A stretch of 8,661 nt of DNA, from assembly GCA_013139875.1 (NCBI GenBank), contig WSZY01000119.1, positions 1-8,661 of the forward strand, read 5' to 3'. Below are positions 6,574-8,661 of this stretch, one piece after another (the first letter of the stretch is position 1; each line of letters begins with the position of its first letter). A model generated the notes under the pieces. The model searched no databases, was not told the DNA's origin, and saw only the letters and a list, made by a program, of their open reading frames with translations. The position numbers and the translations under genes are program-made. The DNA comes from Mariprofundaceae bacterium (lineage in GTDB: Bacteria > Pseudomonadota > Zetaproteobacteria > Mariprofundales > Mariprofundaceae).

Positions 6574-6741
6574 ATGAATGTAGATCAACATCTGAAAGTT
6601 GCACAGTGGCATATTGAACAGGCGCGTATGCATGCAACGAGCCAGCATAGCTGTGGTTGCCCCGTAAATGAACATTATCAGAACATCATTAATGAAGTGG
6701 AAGCAGGTAAAATTGAAGAAGAGCAGGCCTGCTCGGTCTGA
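6574..6741 (+). CDS. His/Cys-rich small protein of unknown function (55 residues)
   Basis: I do not recognise a family. Evidence for a real gene: AAGGA eight bases before the ATG, a plausible promoter upstream, and an intrinsic terminator starting four bases after the TGA. The protein begins MNVDQHLKVAQWHIEQARMH and contains SQHSCGCPV (23-31). It ends with an acidic helix-like stretch and a near-terminal Cys53. His6, His13 and His20 are spaced by seven, which would align them along one face of a helix. His25, Cys27, Cys29 and His34 cluster in the middle. There is no signal peptide or membrane segment, so it should be cytosolic. Metal or heme binding, or a small redox/sensor role, is inference from composition alone. 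It sits between a diheme cytochrome operon and a heme-type membrane protein gene. Confidence 0.75.
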   Translation: MNVDQHLKVAQWHIEQARMHATSQHSCGCPVNEHYQNIINEVEAGKIEEEQACSV

Positions 6742-6744
6742 AAC

Positions 6745-6766
6745 GCCGCCTGGAAAGCGGCTTTTT
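6745..6766 (+). terminator. Intrinsic terminator after the small-protein gene
   Basis: GCCGC (6745-6749) pairs with GCGGC (6757-6761) around a seven-base loop, followed directly by TTTTT (6762-6766). It begins three bases after the TGA stop, so the 55-codon gene is probably a monocistronic transcript. Confidence 0.8.
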
Positions 6767-6851
6767 ACATTTTAAAGGGTCGGGAAAAGCCATAACCTAT
6801 ATTTAAGTTCTAACTATACCCTAGTAAAGTAATCGGATATTGTTCGCATCG

Positions 6852-6857
6852 TATATT
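6852..6857 (+). promoter_or_regulatory. Candidate -10 element for the PuuD-like gene
   Basis: TATATT matches 5 of 6 bases of the -10 consensus, 46 bases before ATG 6904. No good -35 was found at 16-18 bases (GTAATC or TAATCG), so activator-dependent or other sigma use cannot be excluded. The rest of the gap 6767-6851 is AT-rich without coding signs. Confidence 0.25.
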
Positions 6858-6865
6858 AAGTCAAT

Positions 6866-6886
6866 GGGGCATGAATCTGTCACCCC
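6866..6886 (+). promoter_or_regulatory. Leader hairpin just upstream of the PuuD-like ribosome binding site
   Basis: GGGG (6866-6869) can pair with CCCC (6883-6886), and TGA (6872-6874) with TCA (6880-6882), with a small bulge. The GGAG ribosome binding site (6890-6893) begins four bases after the stem, so folding could affect translation. Stem is short and the function is inferred. Confidence 0.25.
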
Positions 6887-6903
6887 GCAGGAGATAAAAG
6901 ATA

Positions 6904-7473
6904 ATGAAAATTTTTACAGACCATCGCTGGACTATTGGTGCCGGGGTTATTCTTGCCCTGCTCATTGCCTCCATCGGCATCATAACCAATAGCCACTATG
7001 CCGGCTTCGATATCGACACGCTTGTGCGCTTTGCTCACATCCTTACAGGTATCACATGGATTGGCCTGCTCTATTACTTCAACTTTGTTCAGGTTCCATC
7101 TCTGGGTGGCGTCACTGCTGAAACCAAAGCGGACATCTTCAAAGAGGGCAGCATTGTCCGTCGTGCTCTCTGGTGGTTCCGCTGGGGCGCGATGTTCACC
7201 CTGATCTTCGGCCTGGTCCTGTACGGCAACCTGACAGGAGCCGATGGATGGGATATCCGCATTGGTGCCGCCTTCGGTATCATTATGTGGTTCAATGTAT
7301 GGTTTATCATCTGGCCAAACCAGAAGAAAGTCATTGGTATTACTGAAGCAACTGCTGATGAGAAGGCTGCGGCTGGCAAGAAGGCACTGATGGCTTCCCG
7401 CCTCAACACGCTGCTCTCCATTCCAATGTTGCTGTTGATGGTCTCCAGCGCACATTTTCGCTTCTTCGGCTGA
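6904..7473 (+). CDS. PuuD/Urate_ox_N-type five-helix membrane protein without cytochrome domain
   Basis: A 189-residue inner-membrane protein with five predicted hydrophobic segments (about 11-28, 41-62, 93-108, 119-137, 168-187). The segments FAHILTGITWIGLLYYFNF (from 43), WWFRWGAMFTLIFGLVLYG (from 90), NVWFIIWPNQKKVIG (131-145) and SRLNTLLSIPMLLLMVSSAH (165-184) resemble the membrane part of PuuD, the cytochrome-linked urate oxidase family (Pfam Urate_ox_N, DUF989). In PuuD a longer membrane part is fused to a C-terminal cytochrome c; here there is no CXXCH and the protein is shorter. His45 and His184 lie in or at the ends of membrane segments and could ligate heme. GGAG lies 10 bases before the ATG and a strong terminator follows. 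No purine-catabolism gene is present, so urate as substrate is doubtful; the true role is unknown. Confidence 0.8.
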   Translation: MKIFTDHRWTIGAGVILALLIASIGIITNSHYAGFDIDTLVRFAHILTGITWIGLLYYFNFVQVPSLGGVTAETKADIFKEGSIVRRALWWFRWGAMFTLIFGLVLYGNLTGADGWDIRIGAAFGIIMWFNVWFIIWPNQKKVIGITEATADEKAAAGKKALMASRLNTLLSIPMLLLMVSSAHFRFFG

Positions 7474-7496
7474 TTTAACCCGGCGTCTGAACGTTC

Positions 7497-7535
7497 AAAG
7501 AGCGGCTACCTGTTTGCGCAGGAGCCGCTCTTTTT
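7497..7535 (+). terminator. Strong intrinsic terminator after the PuuD-like gene
   Basis: AAAGAGCGGCT (7497-7507) pairs perfectly with AGCCGCTCTTT (7523-7533). The inner CCTG (7509-7512) pairs with CAGG (7519-7522) past a one-base bulge, and a T-run (7531-7535) follows. The A-rich left arm may also end transcripts on the other strand. It separates the membrane gene from gmhB. Confidence 0.92.
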
Positions 7536-7580
7536 GTTTCTGTACTTTCATTTACACCTCTCTAAACGTACCTTTTCGGG

Positions 7581-8141
7581 ATGAGTCTACCTAAAGCCCT
7601 ACTTCTTGATCGTGATGGTGTGATCAACTTTGATTCGCCTGACTATATTCTTACGCCTGAACAGTGGGAGGCGATCCCCGGCAGCCTTGAGGCGATTGCA
7701 AAACTTCATGACGCAGGCATTCCTGTTGCCATCTGCAGTAACCAGTCCGGCCTTGGTCGCGGCATGATGAATGAAGAACTCTTCCGTGCCATTCATGCCA
7801 AGATGCTGCTCGCTATTGAAGAAGCTGGCGGGATGCTTACCCACGCCGCCTACTGCCCACACGCTCCGGAAGAGAAATGCAGCTGCCGCAAACCGCTTCC
7901 CGGCCTGATCCTTGAGGCGCTGGACGCGCTGCATGTAAAGGCGGGCGATGCCCTGATGATTGGTGACTCCACCCGCGATATTGAAGCAGCCCATGCTGCG
8001 GGTGTTAAGTCGATACTGGTACAGACCGGCTACGGTAATGCCGAGATGATCCTGCAAAAATCACTGGTCATTAACCCGGAAATTAAAGCCTATAATGATC
8101 TGGCCAGTGCTGTAGATGTGCTGCTGGAAGGGAACAGATAA
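7581..8141 (+). CDS. gmhB: D-glycero-D-manno-heptose 1,7-bisphosphate 7-phosphatase
   Basis: Cytosolic HAD-superfamily phosphatase that removes the 7-phosphate from heptose bisphosphate in ADP-heptose synthesis for the LPS inner core. The product is 186 residues, as usual for the family. The nucleophile motif LLLDRDGVIN has Asp10 and Asp12. CSNQSGLGRG (52-61) is the second HAD motif. The zinc loop YCPHAPEEKCSCRKP has Cys92, His94, Cys100 and Cys102. GDSTRD (128-133) supplies the magnesium-binding acids. ATG 7581 has no clear ribosome binding site, only CGGG immediately before it, but the conserved motif position requires a start here. It is directly abutted by plsC. The gmhB-plsC pairing is common in proteobacteria. 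Confidence 0.95.
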   Translation: MSLPKALLLDRDGVINFDSPDYILTPEQWEAIPGSLEAIAKLHDAGIPVAICSNQSGLGRGMMNEELFRAIHAKMLLAIEEAGGMLTHAAYCPHAPEEKCSCRKPLPGLILEALDALHVKAGDALMIGDSTRDIEAAHAAGVKSILVQTGYGNAEMILQKSLVINPEIKAYNDLASAVDVLLEGNR

Positions 8142-8661
8142 ATGCTGTTTGTTCGCTCCGCCCTGTTCAACCTCTGCTTTTTTATTCTCACCCCGATCTG
8201 CTCGACCCTGATTCTGCTTTTCCGGCCATTCGGATTCCACGCTGCATGGTTCTGGGCAAGGATATGGTCGAAAACCACGCTGTGGCTGGCACATATCATC
8301 TGCGGCATTCATGTTGAGATTGAAGGCAGGGAACATTTTCCCGATGCGCCGTGCGTGGTGATGGCCAAACATCAGTCGGCACTGGAAACCATTGCCATGC
8401 CGGCGCTTATTCCGTCCTATGTGTGGATTCTGAAACGTGAACTCTTCTACATTCCTTTCTTCGGCTGGGCACTTGCCGTAATGGGTGCCATCGCCATTCG
8501 CCGTGGCAACCCGAAAGAGGCCATCAAGCAGGTGCTGCGACAGGGCAGTAATTTCCTGAAAAACGGCCGCTGGGTAGCAATTTTTCCGGAGGGAACGCGC
8601 TCAGCAGTTGGCACAACCGGCATCTATCAACCGGGGGGCATCGCACTAGCGCAAAAGGCGG
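8142..8661 (+). CDS. plsC: 1-acyl-sn-glycerol-3-phosphate acyltransferase, N-terminal part (runs off right edge)
   Basis: Membrane-bound acyltransferase that converts lysophosphatidic acid to phosphatidic acid in phospholipid synthesis. The first 173 residues are visible. A hydrophobic N-terminal segment (about 5-28) is followed by the catalytic motif HQSALE (77-82, the HX4E variant of HX4D seen in many proteobacterial members), KRELFYIPFFGWA (98-110), AIRRGNPKEA (118-127) and FPEGTRS (148-154). The C-terminus lies beyond the window. The ATG begins at the base after the gmhB TAA, and AAGGGA at 8128-8133 inside gmhB is its ribosome binding site, so the two genes form one transcript. Confidence 0.95.
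   Translation, partial: MLFVRSALFNLCFFILTPICSTLILLFRPFGFHAAWFWARIWSKTTLWLAHIICGIHVEIEGREHFPDAPCVVMAKHQSALETIAMPALIPSYVWILKRELFYIPFFGWALAVMGAIAIRRGNPKEAIKQVLRQGSNFLKNGRWVAIFPEGTRSAVGTTGIYQPGGIALAQKA

Noticed and set aside
6880..7455. Minus-strand frame of 191 codons opposite the PuuD-like gene
   Set aside because: The plus strand encodes a clear membrane protein with family motifs, ribosome binding site and terminator; the minus frame has none.

Overview
The window looks like chromosomal core sequence from a Gram-negative proteobacterium. The support is a heptose bisphosphatase (GmhB, for LPS inner-core heptose), PlsC, HtpX, the neighbouring nadK-recN pair, and a membrane-anchored diheme c-type cytochrome. 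Base composition looks close to balanced. The small cytochrome and the urate-oxidase-type membrane domain would suit a respiratory marine or iron-oxidising lineage such as Zetaproteobacteria. That placement is an impression, not something the sequence proves.

Layout, left to right. (1) Positions 1-1054, minus strand: the N-terminal part of a Lon protease gene, cut by the window edge. (2) A 142-base divergent promoter region holds a near-consensus heat-shock (sigma-32 type) promoter pointing to htpX, plus a small palindrome. (3) htpX (plus) follows, ending at an imperfect 24-base-arm palindrome of the 'ACCAAGGCACAAAGACAC' kind, a pattern I recognise as dispersed in many environmental bacterial genomes. 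(4) Next is a stand-alone MoCF/CinA-N domain protein (plus). (5) A compact minus-strand operon is transcribed from about 6430 down to 3027: diheme cytochrome, nadK (GTG start), recN, and an ArgA-like GNAT acetyltransferase. Its junctions abut or nearly abut, and a good sigma-70 promoter lies ahead of it. (6) Divergent to it is a 55-codon gene for a His/Cys-rich small protein, with its own promoter, ribosome binding site and terminator. (7) A 189-residue five-helix membrane protein of the PuuD/Urate_ox_N type follows, closed by a strong terminator. (8) A gmhB-plsC pair ends the window; plsC is cut by the right edge.

Themes. Lon and HtpX are both quality-control proteases and share one divergent regulatory region, and the htpX promoter looks heat-shock type, so this is a proteostasis locus. 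The nadK-recN pairing is common in proteobacteria. gmhB-plsC serves outer-membrane and phospholipid synthesis. The least understood part is about 6.1-7.5 kb, where a diheme cytochrome, an unrecognised His/Cys-rich mini-protein and an orphan heme-type membrane domain lie together. No tRNA, rRNA, CRISPR array, insertion sequence or prophage gene was seen, and every non-coding gap is under 200 bases.
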